Both the position numbers and the translations under genes were made by a program. The notes under the pieces are model-generated. The model ran no database searches. It had not been told where the DNA came from and saw only the letters and a list, made by a program, of their open reading frames with translations. A DNA stretch of 64,000 nucleotides from Roseivirga sp. UBA6052 (GTDB lineage Bacteria; Bacteroidota; Bacteroidia; Cytophagales; Cyclobacteriaceae): contig DIYO01000009.1 of assembly GCA_002427755.1 (NCBI GenBank), forward strand, positions 375,296 through 439,295, in the 5' to 3' direction. This document shows, in pieces, positions 7,984 through 16,175 of the stretch (position 1 is the stretch's first letter; each line of letters starts with the position of its first letter).

Positions 7984-9322
7984 GCAGTTCTAGCTTAAAT
8001 ATGGTATGATTATCTGGTGAGGAATCGACCAAAATATTCCCTCCATGTGCTTTCATGATTTGCTTTGACAAACTCAAGCCAATACCACTTCCCTGTTTCT
8101 TGGTGGTAAAGAATGGCACGAAGATCTCATTTAACTCTTCTTCAGGTATTCCTGGACCATTATCCTTTATACTAATCACACATCTACTGTCTGTTTTCTC
8201 ATACTGAATAGCAATGGTTGGATCTTCTTGTCCTGACAAAGCTTCACCCGCATTTTTCAGAATATTAATCAGCACTTGGCTAATAAGTTTTTCGTCAACA
8301 TTTATGAATTCATCTTCAGGTATTAAGGAGTTCAATTCAACTTTTATCTCCTTCAAATAAGGTTTCGATAGCTGAAGCGAATCGTTCAGCAAACTGAATA
8401 CATTAACTTTTTGTATCTCAGGTACAGGAGGTTTCGTGTAGTCGCGATAGGCTTTCACAAAATCCATCAGGCCCTGCCCTCTCTTCTCAATAGCCGTTAC
8501 ACTTTTAAAAATGTCAGACAGTTCTTCATCTTCTAATGCTAAATCCCTCAGCTCTCCTTCTTCATTTTGAAGCATAGTTTTAATAGCCGTAGTAAGTGAA
8601 ACCACTGGCGTAACGGAATTCATGATTTCATGAGTCAGTACCCGAATCAATTTCTGCCAAGCATCTAATTCTTGTTCTTCTAATTCGGCCGATATGTCCT
8701 GAAGCGAAATGAGTTTGAACGAGCGATCCAATAATTCAAACTGCCTACAACGTGCTGTCACTTTGCTAGAACTATTCGAAAGCTTCAACAGTATATTCTG
8801 CCCTAGTTTTATTTCATTAAGCTGCTGATAAAGTGACTGGTCATGATTTTTAATTTGTTCAAAACGCTGGAGTACAGGAATACCCAAAAGTTGTTGTGCT
8901 GAAGAATTGAATAAATCAATCTTTCCATCCTCTGCAAAACTTAGTATTCCAGTAGATACGTGCTCATTAACCAATTGTAAGTACTGATACTGTTCTTCTC
9001 TTTCTAAGGTCAATTGGCGAAAGGTTTTCAATACGCTGTTGAAAGCCTGCTTCAATTCGTCCGCTGTACCATCCCAATATTGTTCATGGTAGTTTTTAGC
9101 AAAATCTCTAGAGTCAAAACTTTTGAAGAATTTAAGTAGGTCTTGTCTTGTGCGATTGATATACCAAAACAAAGCCGCCAATTGAGCTATTGTTAGTACA
9201 CCAAAGCCTATAGGTGAAACCACAAAGTCAGTCTCAAAATAAGAGTAGGTACCTCCAAACATTGTAAGGCCTATACCTAATATTCTTACAATAACCTGAA
9301 TATTGAACTTACTGAAGACCAT
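7967..9322 (-). CDS. NtrY-like sensor histidine kinase
   Basis: The product (451 residues from this start) has two N-terminal membrane segments, a PAS-like region (about 115-150), a HisKA phosphoacceptor helix with THEIMNSVTP (His at 231) and a HATPase domain with ILKNAGEAL, DNGPGIP and GSGIGLSLSK. This is the NtrY/AtoS arrangement that phosphorylates NtrC-type regulators. I choose the ATG at 9322, which overlaps the regulator stop by 14 nt. A longer frame to 9358 would need a TTG inside the regulator's helix-turn-helix and adds nothing hydrophobic. It follows its regulator in one leftward unit and probably senses an envelope signal. Confidence 0.9.
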   Translation of the reverse strand: MVFSKFNIQVIVRILGIGLTMFGGTYSYFETDFVVSPIGFGVLTIAQLAALFWYINRTRQDLLKFFKSFDSRDFAKNYHEQYWDGTADELKQAFNSVLKTFRQLTLEREEQYQYLQLVNEHVSTGILSFAEDGKIDLFNSSAQQLLGIPVLQRFEQIKNHDQSLYQQLNEIKLGQNILLKLSNSSSKVTARCRQFELLDRSFKLISLQDISAELEEQELDAWQKLIRVLTHEIMNSVTPVVSLTTAIKTMLQNEEGELRDLALEDEELSDIFKSVTAIEKRGQGLMDFVKAYRDYTKPPVPEIQKVNVFSLLNDSLQLSKPYLKEIKVELNSLIPEDEFINVDEKLISQVLINILKNAGEALSGQEDPTIAIQYEKTDSRCVISIKDNGPGIPEEELNEIFVPFFTTKKQGSGIGLSLSKQIMKAHGGNILVDSSPDNHTIFKLELPITSH

Positions 9323-10685
9323 ACTTTTCGAGTTTTCGATAGAGTGTCGTGCGGCCAATCCCGAGTTCCTTGGCCACCTTACTCATATTTCCTTCGTTAG
9401 CAGTAATGACTTTTTCAATGGTCATTTTCTCCAGCTCTTCAAGATTTGTAGTAAGGACTTGGGCTGAAGATTTTGAAGATTTCTTAAAGTTGAAGTCTTC
9501 AGCTTCAAGAGAACTTCCATCGCTCAGAATAATAGCTCTTTCCACTGCATGCTCTAACTCCCTCACATTACCAGGCCAAGGATACTTTTTAAGCTTGTCT
9601 AGAGCATTGGGGCTCAGACTTGGTGCCTGCTGTTGGTATTTCTTGCAAAACTTTGCAATGAATGATTCAACCATTGGTTCAATGTCTCCTATCCTATCTC
9701 TCAATGGCGGGAGATCTACCTCAATTGTATTCAGCCTGTAGTATAAATCTTCACGAAATTCTTCGTTCTCGATCATCTGGTTGATGTCGGCATTTGTAGC
9801 CGCAATTACCCTCACATCAAAGCTCCTTGTCTTATTCTCTCCAACCCTAGTCAATTCACGATTTTGAAGTACCGTAAGTAACTTGGATTGCATACTGGCA
9901 GATAAATTCCCGATCTCATCTAAGAAAATTGTACCACCATTGGCAGTTTCAAACCTTCCAACCCTATCTTCTTTGGCATCTGTAAATGCACCCTTTTTAT
10001 GGCCAAACAGTTCTGATTCGAATAGAGATTCTGTTATGGAACCAAGATCTACAGAAAGAAATACTTCGCTTTTACGACTAGACATCTCATGAATGAATCG
10101 AGCCATCATACCCTTACCCGTTCCATTCTCGCCTAGGAGCAATACATTGGCATCTGTTTTAGCTACCTTATTTGCCATCTTGAGCACCTGCTGCATTGAT
10201 TTTGATTCTGCAATCAAATGCTTGGGTCTGGGCAGTAAATTCTCTTTAAGGGCTTTCTTCTCAACCTTCAGTTGGGTAATCTCTTTTTGCGACCTACCCA
10301 TTTTCAAAGCATTAGCTACAGAGACTTGAATTTTTTCATATTCCCAAGGTTTGGTTACAAAATCAATTGCCCCTCTTTTCATAGCTTCAACTGCTAGGTT
10401 TACTTCACCATATGCTGTAATTACTATGATTTGAAGTTCTGGAAATTGCTGATGGATTTTGGCTATCCATTCTAGGCCTTCTTTTCCACTGTTGGCTCCC
10501 GGGGAATAATTCATATCGAGCAAGAGGACCTCAATATCTCCTTTCTCAAGTAGTGGTACTCCTTTCTCCGGATGATCAGCTGTAGAGACTTTAGTGAACC
10601 TTTGTTTGAGCACAACCTCTCCTGTTAAGAGAATATCTTCATCATCATCGACAATCAGTATATGTGCATTTTCTTTTGACCTCAT
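9309..10685 (-). CDS. sigma-54-dependent NtrC-family response regulator
   Basis: The 458-residue protein has all three NtrC-type parts. The receiver has acidic DDDED (14-18) and phosphoacceptor D57. The AAA+ activator has Walker A GENGTGK (185-191), the sigma-54 contact loop GAFTDA (232-237), Walker B FLDE (254-257) and PWPGNVREL (369-377). A Fis-type helix-turn-helix spans 425-455. It should therefore activate promoters of RpoN holoenzyme. It heads the kinase gene and diverges from an FtsX-type permease whose upstream region has a sigma-54-like promoter and two dyads, the obvious candidate targets. Confidence 0.95.
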   Translation of the reverse strand: MRSKENAHILIVDDDEDILLTGEVVLKQRFTKVSTADHPEKGVPLLEKGDIEVLLLDMNYSPGANSGKEGLEWIAKIHQQFPELQIIVITAYGEVNLAVEAMKRGAIDFVTKPWEYEKIQVSVANALKMGRSQKEITQLKVEKKALKENLLPRPKHLIAESKSMQQVLKMANKVAKTDANVLLLGENGTGKGMMARFIHEMSSRKSEVFLSVDLGSITESLFESELFGHKKGAFTDAKEDRVGRFETANGGTIFLDEIGNLSASMQSKLLTVLQNRELTRVGENKTRSFDVRVIAATNADINQMIENEEFREDLYYRLNTIEVDLPPLRDRIGDIEPMVESFIAKFCKKYQQQAPSLSPNALDKLKKYPWPGNVRELEHAVERAIILSDGSSLEAEDFNFKKSSKSSAQVLTTNLEELEKMTIEKVITANEGNMSKVAKELGIGRTTLYRKLEKYGLQ

Positions 10686-10702
10686 AGCGTAAGATTAAAA
10701 AA

Positions 10703-10719
10703 TGTTCCTGCCTGAAACA
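10703..10719. promoter_or_regulatory. candidate activator site 1 (TGT-N11-ACA dyad)
   Basis: TGTTCC-N5-GAAACA is an imperfect dyad centred at 10711, 94 bp before the -24 element at 10805. The 17-bp TGT-N11-ACA frame has the same geometry as classical NtrC enhancer sites. It is repeated 23 bp downstream, which is typical for paired enhancer sites. The binding protein is inferred to be the adjacent NtrC-type regulator. Confidence 0.55.
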
Positions 10720-10723
10720 GAAA

Positions 10724-10744
10724 TGTGTTCCGTAATGAAACACA
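10724..10744. promoter_or_regulatory. candidate activator site 2 (TGT-N11-ACA dyad)
   Basis: The arms TGTGTTCC and GAAACACA flank a 5-nt spacer and match at 7 of 8 positions. The core TGTTCC-N5-GAAACA is identical to site 1, at 23 bp centre to centre. Its centre (10734) is 71 bp before the -24 element of the permease promoter. Confidence 0.6.
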
Positions 10745-10804
10745 GAAACAACACTAAAGTTTACACCTTCATCTATTTACCTGATTATCTGATACTTATG
10801 AATA

Positions 10805-10820
10805 TGGCACAGGCCTTGAC
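10805..10820 (+). promoter_or_regulatory. sigma-54-like promoter of the permease gene
   Basis: TGGCAC-AGGCC-TTGAC has a perfect -24 element. The -12 side keeps TTG at the correct distance (10 nt between GG and GA), with A for the usual C. The expected start site near 10831 gives a leader of about 38 nt before the ATG at 10869. It lies next to a gene for a sigma-54 activator. Confidence 0.65.
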
Positions 10821-10868
10821 CTACCGCTTGTGAACAAAATTCCGATTAACCACTTAACTTAAATAGAG

Positions 10869-13271
10869 ATGATCAAAATATACTTCAAAACAACGTTCAG
10901 AAACCTCTCAAGGAATCGAACTAACACAGCCATCAACCTACTTAGTCTAATCATTGGCATTACGGTCAGCGTTGTGATTTTCACAATCATCAAGTACCAG
11001 TATACTTTTGATCATTTTCATTCCAATGCCGATCGTGTTTATCGTGTAAACTTCATTCAAGAACAAGCTTGGGGTAAAGACTACGGAAGTCAAACACCTG
11101 AACCATTACATAAAGTACTCAGAGCTGATTACCCTCAAATCGAAGCTGTCTCTCGTACACTCGGACCAATGGAAGTCAACCTCTTTATCAATGAGGATAA
11201 GTTTGTACAAAACGAAATTCTATTCGCAGATGAGCATTACTTCAAAATGTTCGATCAAGAGTGGGTGAGAGGAAATAAAGAAGAAGCATTCAATGACCCT
11301 AAGGCTGTAATTCTTACCGAAAGTCTAGTTGTAAAATTCTTTGGTAACGAGGATCCTATCGGAAAAACGATAGACTTCGCTCGAAGAGATCTTGGTATAG
11401 TTAAAGGAGTAGTAAAGGACCCAAGGAAGAATACTAATCTACCTTATCAGATGATTGCCCATGTGGACATGATGAAACAAGTGCAGGAGTTCTATGTAAG
11501 AGATAGCTGGTTTGCAATGAGTATTGGAACCACTTGGGTTATGCTACCGGAAAACGTTAATCCAGAAGCACTAGCTATTCAATTCAATGATATTGTGGTT
11601 GACAATTTAGGCAAAGAGGCAGCCGAAACCATTTCATTCGAATTAGGCAATGTTAAAGACATACATACGGATGATAGATATGGTAATGGAGTAAACTATA
11701 GTATTCCTGGGGAAACCATATATGGCTTATCGATCATAGCTCTCATTATACTAATTACATGTGCCATCAATTTTGTAAATCTTTCTACTGCGCAGGCTTT
11801 GAAAAAGAGCCAAGAAGTGGGGATTAAAAAGGTACTGGGTAGTACAAAAAGTCAACTAGCTAAACAGTTCTTTCTTGAGTTGGGCATTCTAACTTCAGTA
11901 GCCGCATTCTTTTCTCTTTGGATGGCTGAATTCCTGCTATATGAGGTAAACAATGTTCTTTCTGTAATCAGTATCGATTTAAGAGTAGAACTTTGGTCAG
12001 TCATATTCGCGGTTGGTTTGGTGATCATCATTACTCTATTAGCTGGATTGTATCCTGCCGGACTACTCATGAATTTTAAGCCTCTTGAAGTAATCAGATC
12101 AAAATTTACTCAAGTGAAGGGTGGGAAGGCAATGGTTAGGAATAGTCTACTGGTAACTCAATTTGTGTTTGCTCAGATACTTATCATAATCGTGTTGGTA
12201 TTCAATGCACAGTTTAGATATATCCAGAATAAAGATCTAGGCTATGAAGTTGAGGACATTATCATGTTCAGAGATTTTATGAAATCTCGTTATGCGGTGA
12301 ACGAAACTGAGCTGAATACAGTCAAATCTTTACTGAAAGAGAACCCATACATAGAAGAAGTTTCTTATGGTACAGGAGGCCCAAATGCCAACTTTGCGTG
12401 GAATACCTCTGTTAGAAATCTAGGAGAGTCTCCAGAGCAAGATGTAGACTGTGATTATAAACATGTGGATATAGATTACAAGGATATGTTCAACTTGGAA
12501 CTGGTGGCAGGTAATTGGTTTACAAAAGCCAACTATAAAGACACTATTCAGAGAGTAGTAGTTACGGATCTATTGTCAAAGAAACTTGGATATAAAGCAG
12601 CTAATGATGCCATTGGTCAAGGGCTAGTAGTTAATGATAGAAGAGCGATAATAGTAGGAGTACTCTCAGACTTCCATACAAGTAATCTTAAAGACGATAT
12701 TAAGCCTTCAGTTTTTGAAGGAGATTATGAAGGGTATAATCAGGGCTTTATGAAAGTAAAGGATGGCTACTATGCTGAAGCATATGATCACTTTGTGAAT
12801 GTCTCTAAGAATTACAATGAAGATTATACACCTTTTGTAGAATCATATACAGCTCAGTTAGAAAGAGATTATCAATTAGATAAGGTGATATTTAAATTCA
12901 TAAACTTCACGGCAATTCTGGCGCTCTTGATCGGTAGCTTAGGTCTTTATAGCCTGATCGCATTTATCGTTCAGCAAAAGACTAAGGAATTAGGGATAAG
13001 AAAAGTAATAGGCGCCAATACCAGTAGCCTATTAAGTTTACTCTCTTCTAAGTACATATGGTTTATCCTATTGGCTACTATTCTTGCTGCTCCATTAGGA
13101 TACTTAGGTGCTAATGTATGGTTAGAAGGATTTGCCTATAGAACTTCAATAGGAGTTATGGTCTTTGTCTCAGCTTTTGTATTGACCACTGTGATCGCTT
13201 TGGCATCAATTGGTTACAGAGCCTTTAAAGCTGTAACCATGAATCCAGTAAAATCTCTGAGATACGAATAA
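10869..13271 (+). CDS. ABC transporter permease, FtsX/MacB type
   Basis: An 800-residue permease of the FtsX superfamily with duplicated architecture. It has an N-terminal membrane helix (about 20-43), a large periplasmic MacB-type domain, three membrane helices in the 280-400 range, a fourth near 425, a second periplasmic domain and a final three-helix block after about 670. The paired conserved loops GIKKVLGSTKSQL and GIRKVIGANTSSL mark the two FtsX halves. Such proteins use mechanotransmission driven by a separate ATPase. No ATPase gene is adjacent, so the partner is encoded elsewhere. The sigma-54-like promoter and dyads upstream suggest control by the divergent NtrC-type regulator. Cargo unknown. 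Confidence 0.88.
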   Translation: MIKIYFKTTFRNLSRNRTNTAINLLSLIIGITVSVVIFTIIKYQYTFDHFHSNADRVYRVNFIQEQAWGKDYGSQTPEPLHKVLRADYPQIEAVSRTLGPMEVNLFINEDKFVQNEILFADEHYFKMFDQEWVRGNKEEAFNDPKAVILTESLVVKFFGNEDPIGKTIDFARRDLGIVKGVVKDPRKNTNLPYQMIAHVDMMKQVQEFYVRDSWFAMSIGTTWVMLPENVNPEALAIQFNDIVVDNLGKEAAETISFELGNVKDIHTDDRYGNGVNYSIPGETIYGLSIIALIILITCAINFVNLSTAQALKKSQEVGIKKVLGSTKSQLAKQFFLELGILTSVAAFFSLWMAEFLLYEVNNVLSVISIDLRVELWSVIFAVGLVIIITLLAGLYPAGLLMNFKPLEVIRSKFTQVKGGKAMVRNSLLVTQFVFAQILIIIVLVFNAQFRYIQNKDLGYEVEDIIMFRDFMKSRYAVNETELNTVKSLLKENPYIEEVSYGTGGPNANFAWNTSVRNLGESPEQDVDCDYKHVDIDYKDMFNLELVAGNWFTKANYKDTIQRVVVTDLLSKKLGYKAANDAIGQGLVVNDRRAIIVGVLSDFHTSNLKDDIKPSVFEGDYEGYNQGFMKVKDGYYAEAYDHFVNVSKNYNEDYTPFVESYTAQLERDYQLDKVIFKFINFTAILALLIGSLGLYSLIAFIVQQKTKELGIRKVIGANTSSLLSLLSSKYIWFILLATILAAPLGYLGANVWLEGFAYRTSIGVMVFVSAFVLTTVIALASIGYRAFKAVTMNPVKSLRYE

Positions 13272-13298
13272 AGTCTAGGACCAGGATCGACAGAAAAA

Positions 13299-13321
13299 CG
13301 TTTACCGATCCGTTTACCGAT
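13299..13321. repeat. 11-bp tandem direct repeat CGTTTACCGAT
   Basis: CGTTTACCGAT occurs at 13299-13309 and again at 13311-13321 with one base between. The second copy also pairs with ATCGGT at 13328-13333 to give a short hairpin. It lies between the permease stop and the next promoter, so it may be a regulator site or part of a 3' structure. Confidence 0.5.
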
Positions 13322-13359
13322 AAAAACATCGGTGAAAACTGTTCTAAAACTAACCACAG

Positions 13360-13380
13360 GGTGTACGATAATCGTACACC
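13360..13380. promoter_or_regulatory. 21-bp perfect palindrome upstream of the small acidic protein gene
   Basis: GGTGTACGAT and its exact complement ATCGTACACC are separated by one base. Written as a dyad it is TGTACG-N5-CGTACA, again TGT-N11-ACA, centred at 13370. That is 73 bp before the -24 element at 13443, nearly the distance seen for the permease promoter (71 bp). A further TGTACG half-site lies at 13387-13392. T residues follow the palindrome, so a terminator for the permease gene is an alternative reading. Confidence 0.55.
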
Positions 13381-13442
13381 TTTTCTTGTACGTTTTCGTT
13401 CATTAATATATATTTAATTGATTTTCAGTTAGTTACATGTTT

Positions 13443-13458
13443 TGGCACAAGCATTGAA
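13443..13458 (+). promoter_or_regulatory. sigma-54-like promoter of the small acidic protein gene
   Basis: TGGCAC-AAGCA-TTGAA has the same -24 element, spacer length and TTGA -12 element as the promoter at 10805-10820. The expected start near 13469 leaves a leader of about 24 nt before the ATG at 13493. The duplicate pattern next to one NtrC-type regulator makes chance less likely. Confidence 0.6.
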
Positions 13459-13492
13459 TAATAATTGGCAGGTTAGACAAAACAACAAAAAA

Positions 13493-13882
13493 ATGAAAAG
13501 CTCAAAGGTTAACACAAAATATAACAACAGGTCATGGGTAAGAAACATCAGTGCTGGATTGGCACTGATGCTAGCAGCAGTAACACTCTTGCAAGCAGGT
13601 ACGGCAAACTCTAAAGAAGCCGAATTAGCCATGACAACAATGGAAGCAGAGATCATCGCTGAGATTGATCAAATGCTATTCGAGGAAGAGCTATCTCTAG
13701 AGGAAACTGTAATGATGGAAGTTGAAGAAGAACTAGCCATTGAAGTGAATATCTACGATGATAACAACGAATTAATTGCTTCAGGAAATCCTGAGTACGA
13801 CAGCGAATTAAGAAAATTAATGAACAAAGCAGATTACCTAAGCGAATTAGGAAACCAGCAATACTTCAAAATCTCAAAATAA
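13493..13882 (+). CDS. small acidic exported protein of unknown function
   Basis: From the ATG at 13493 the product has 129 residues. It has a basic N-terminus, one hydrophobic stretch (about 17-37, ending near QAGTANS) that reads as a signal peptide or anchor, and then a strongly acidic region rich in Glu with few aromatic residues. The end is more mixed (about 85-129). I do not recognise a family. A frame extending upstream to 13442 would start at TTG inside the sigma-54-like promoter and is rejected. Its promoter copies the arrangement of the permease promoter, so it may belong to the same stress or envelope response. A terminator follows. Confidence 0.75.
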   Translation: MKSSKVNTKYNNRSWVRNISAGLALMLAAVTLLQAGTANSKEAELAMTTMEAEIIAEIDQMLFEEELSLEETVMMEVEEELAIEVNIYDDNNELIASGNPEYDSELRKLMNKADYLSELGNQQYFKISK

Positions 13883-13907
13883 AATTTAGTTAGGGTTAAT
13901 TTTGGTT

Positions 13908-13941
13908 AAAGGCCGGTCGTCAGATCGGCTTTTCCTTTTTT
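13908..13941 (+). terminator. rho-independent terminator
   Basis: An 11-bp stem (AAAGGCCGGTC with GATCGGCTTTT, two G-U pairs) with loop GTCA is followed by CC and a T run. It ends the small acidic protein transcript 25 nt after its stop and lies against the end of the convergent serine hydrolase gene. Confidence 0.8.
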
Positions 13942-13944
13942 AGG

Positions 13945-15228
13945 CTAATCTGAAAAGAGGTCGTGGGTAGGCCAAGATTTAACCATCTTTATTCCTTCTC
14001 TAATTGCCCATCTGCTGGTACTAGGAAAACTTCCTCTTCTTGGAGTAGTATTAGAGACTATCACCCAAGAATAGCCATTAACGTCACGAGTTAATAAAGC
14101 GCTTGTTCCTGATAGGGTTCCAGTCCTCCACCAATGCTCACCCTTTACACTTCTCCACCCTAAAGGTCTTTTGATCCCCCCAACGCCATTTACCATTTTA
14201 TTCATAAGATCTTCACTCAGAATATCTTTATAACGTTTACTATAGCCATCCACTAGCACCAAGACCCGCATTAAATCAGAAGCTGATGCTAACCATCCCC
14301 CTGCAGGACCAAGCATCTCAATATCATCGGCTCCATAGGGCTTGTAAATCATCTTTCCTGATCCTGTAAAAGAGAGCTGCTCATTATCAGGGCTATAATC
14401 ATAATACTTTACCTCGTCCTTAGCTCTGTCATCCTCAAAGCTTCCGGCAATCTTCATGTTTTCTATACCGTTAGGCTCTAAAATTTCGTCTTGAACCCAT
14501 TCTTCATAATCATCACCTGTTGTTTCTTCTATAATTCTGCCTAATAAGCAGTAACCAAAATTAGAATAGTTAAAACGTGTTCCGGGTTTATAAGGTAAGT
14601 GTCTGGTAATCACAAAATGAATTACATCATCGAATTCAATAGGGTAGCTCACATCATCCATTTTATGGATTTTATGAGGAATGAACATAGGATCACCGTA
14701 AGTAATCAAACTCCACCCACTCGTATGATTCAGTAAGTGTTTCACCTTAATTTGGTAGAAGTTTCTATTCTTGATTCCAGTATATTTCTTTCCTTTCAAA
14801 AGGCCCTTCTCTCCAAATACATAGTCATCTAAACTTATCTCTCCTTCATCTACCAACTTGAGAATGGCCATGGCCGTAATGAGTTTTGATACTGAGCCAA
14901 TTCTGAACAAATGATAAGGCTGAACTTCTTCCTTCTCATCTTTATCAGCGTAGCCAAAACCCTTTGCATAAACGAGCTTTTCATCTTTCACTAATGCCAC
15001 ACTCGCTCCTGCTAAACGCAGACTCTTGACCACCCTATTTACCATAGAATCTATGGGTTTTAAAGATGCTATGTCGGATCTATCATTAGTAAGTCTAGAG
15101 ATTGGCTTTATCTCATTAATGAGTTCAAGAGTTGGTTCGGGCACCATATCTTTCCGGGAAGAAATAGACATAATTGTCACGATTGACAATATCAAAACTA
15201 CTGCAAGACCAACTTTGCGTTTCAACAT
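13945..15228 (-). CDS. serine hydrolase, beta-lactamase/PBP class C fold
   Basis: The 427-residue protein has an N-terminal signal anchor (about 3-22), then the class C serine hydrolase fold. The active-site SVSK lies near 112-115 (Ser nucleophile and Lys base), the YSN motif near 221-223, and a C-terminal HWWRTGTLSG segment fits the third motif. Substrates in this family include peptides, esters and beta-lactams, so resistance should not be inferred. I prefer the ATG at 15228, which has AGG 9 nt upstream and starts the hydrophobic segment directly; the ATG at 15243 is possible. It is transcribed leftward, after a strong terminator. Confidence 0.85.
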   Translation of the reverse strand: MLKRKVGLAVVLILSIVTIMSISSRKDMVPEPTLELINEIKPISRLTNDRSDIASLKPIDSMVNRVVKSLRLAGASVALVKDEKLVYAKGFGYADKDEKEEVQPYHLFRIGSVSKLITAMAILKLVDEGEISLDDYVFGEKGLLKGKKYTGIKNRNFYQIKVKHLLNHTSGWSLITYGDPMFIPHKIHKMDDVSYPIEFDDVIHFVITRHLPYKPGTRFNYSNFGYCLLGRIIEETTGDDYEEWVQDEILEPNGIENMKIAGSFEDDRAKDEVKYYDYSPDNEQLSFTGSGKMIYKPYGADDIEMLGPAGGWLASASDLMRVLVLVDGYSKRYKDILSEDLMNKMVNGVGGIKRPLGWRSVKGEHWWRTGTLSGTSALLTRDVNGYSWVIVSNTTPRRGSFPSTSRWAIREGIKMVKSWPTHDLFSD

Positions 15229-15267
15229 GAATTCAGACCTCATTTGGAGGTTACAATTATAATAAAA

Positions 15268-15305
15268 ACGAAAACAAAAAAGGCCACCGATTGAAACAGT
15301 GGCCT
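15268..15305 (-). terminator. rho-independent terminator after the DUF547 gene
   Basis: On the - strand the 7-bp arms AGGCCAC and GTGGCCT enclose an 11-nt loop and are followed by a long T run (TTTTTTGTTTT). It lies 25 nt after the DUF547 stop and would end the leftward transcript from that gene or from the whole B12 operon. Confidence 0.85.
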
Positions 15306-15329
15306 AGAAACGTTTTTACACTCTACTTT

Positions 15330-16106
15330 CTATTCAATATCATTGAGATTCCAATCGTAAGACATGAATCTTACCTTGGCATCTTCATCTATTTGCTTGG
15401 GAGCATATTTATTTAAGAACTCTATCAATGACTGATCTTTCTTAAAATCTCCACCAAACCATGAGAAGATCTTTGACACCATAACTGATGTTGAATCGAT
15501 TTTGTTTCGGGTCTCATCTGCCAAGAAAATTCTGGTTTGTTCTGTAAGCTGCTCATTAAGCTTATCTCCTATATAGGCCTCAGCCCTCAAAACCGGACAT
15601 GAAATGGAAGCACAGTTCACCGCAAAATGAATTCTTGGTTCGTTAAACTCTTTTCTTAAGATCTTATGCTCAATCTGATCGAGACTAAAATCTTCTCCCC
15701 CAATCTGAAACCACTCTTTGGTCCAAATGCTTCTTACGGTAGGAATAGAAAGAGCAGGATTTAAGTCCTTTATACTTTTTACTGGATAATTATCTACGAT
15801 GAGTTTGACTGTAAATGCATTATATGCATTGATCCAATACGCTATTTTATCTGAATCGGACCATGAATCAGCAGGCGGATTATCACTCAATAAATCCGTG
15901 TAGGCGTTTAAAGCTGCTTGGTCTTTGATAAAACCTCTATAGTCAACCAATCCGTCTTTTTGTACATGCCTTTTTAATAGTGTTGTCCATCCCGAATGAT
16001 CTATAACCTCGGTTCTTTTAGCAAATGAACTATTTGGACTACCACAACCAACAAGTAGCATGGCAAAGACTACTATTGCTGTTCTTAAAACTCCTTTAAT
16101 CTCCAT
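15330..16106 (-). CDS. DUF547 domain lipoprotein
   Basis: From the ATG at 16106 the product has 258 residues. It has a lipoprotein signal with lipobox LLVGC (Cys near 20), then a DUF547 domain with the DKIAYWINAYNAFTVKLI segment and a later HFAVNCASISCPVLR segment, both hallmarks of the family. DUF547 has a papain-like fold in some predictions, with Cys and His conserved, but no proven activity. A longer frame starts with GTG at 16130 and is less likely. It lies about 70 nt after the DUF71 gene and before a terminator, so it may be the last gene of the B12 transcript. Confidence 0.85.
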   Translation of the reverse strand: MEIKGVLRTAIVVFAMLLVGCGSPNSSFAKRTEVIDHSGWTTLLKRHVQKDGLVDYRGFIKDQAALNAYTDLLSDNPPADSWSDSDKIAYWINAYNAFTVKLIVDNYPVKSIKDLNPALSIPTVRSIWTKEWFQIGGEDFSLDQIEHKILRKEFNEPRIHFAVNCASISCPVLRAEAYIGDKLNEQLTEQTRIFLADETRNKIDSTSVMVSKIFSWFGGDFKKDQSLIEFLNKYAPKQIDEDAKVRFMSYDWNLNDIE

Positions 16107-16175
16107 AGCATCAGTAGAACTGTTGATCACTTTGATTAGTTGCTTCGAGCGTGGCCCTTAAGCCAAATTAGTCGG

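Noticed and set aside
7967..9358. Longer histidine kinase frame starting at 9358
   Set aside because: It would use a TTG in the middle of the regulator's helix-turn-helix and add 12 residues with no membrane or domain role. The ATG at 9322 with a 14-nt overlap is more plausible.
9349..10329. Rightward open frames opposite the response regulator gene
   Set aside because: They are antisense shadows of a gene with full motif support and show no family features.
13360..13380. Reading the palindrome only as the permease terminator
   Set aside because: T residues do follow, so it remains possible. But its distance to the -24 element and the TGT-N11-ACA form match the other promoter, so a regulatory site is preferred.
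13442..13882. Longer frame for the small acidic protein from a TTG at 13442
   Set aside because: The TTG lies inside the sigma-54-like -24 element, and the added 17 residues are polar and unlike a signal peptide start. The ATG at 13493 fits the leader and signal.
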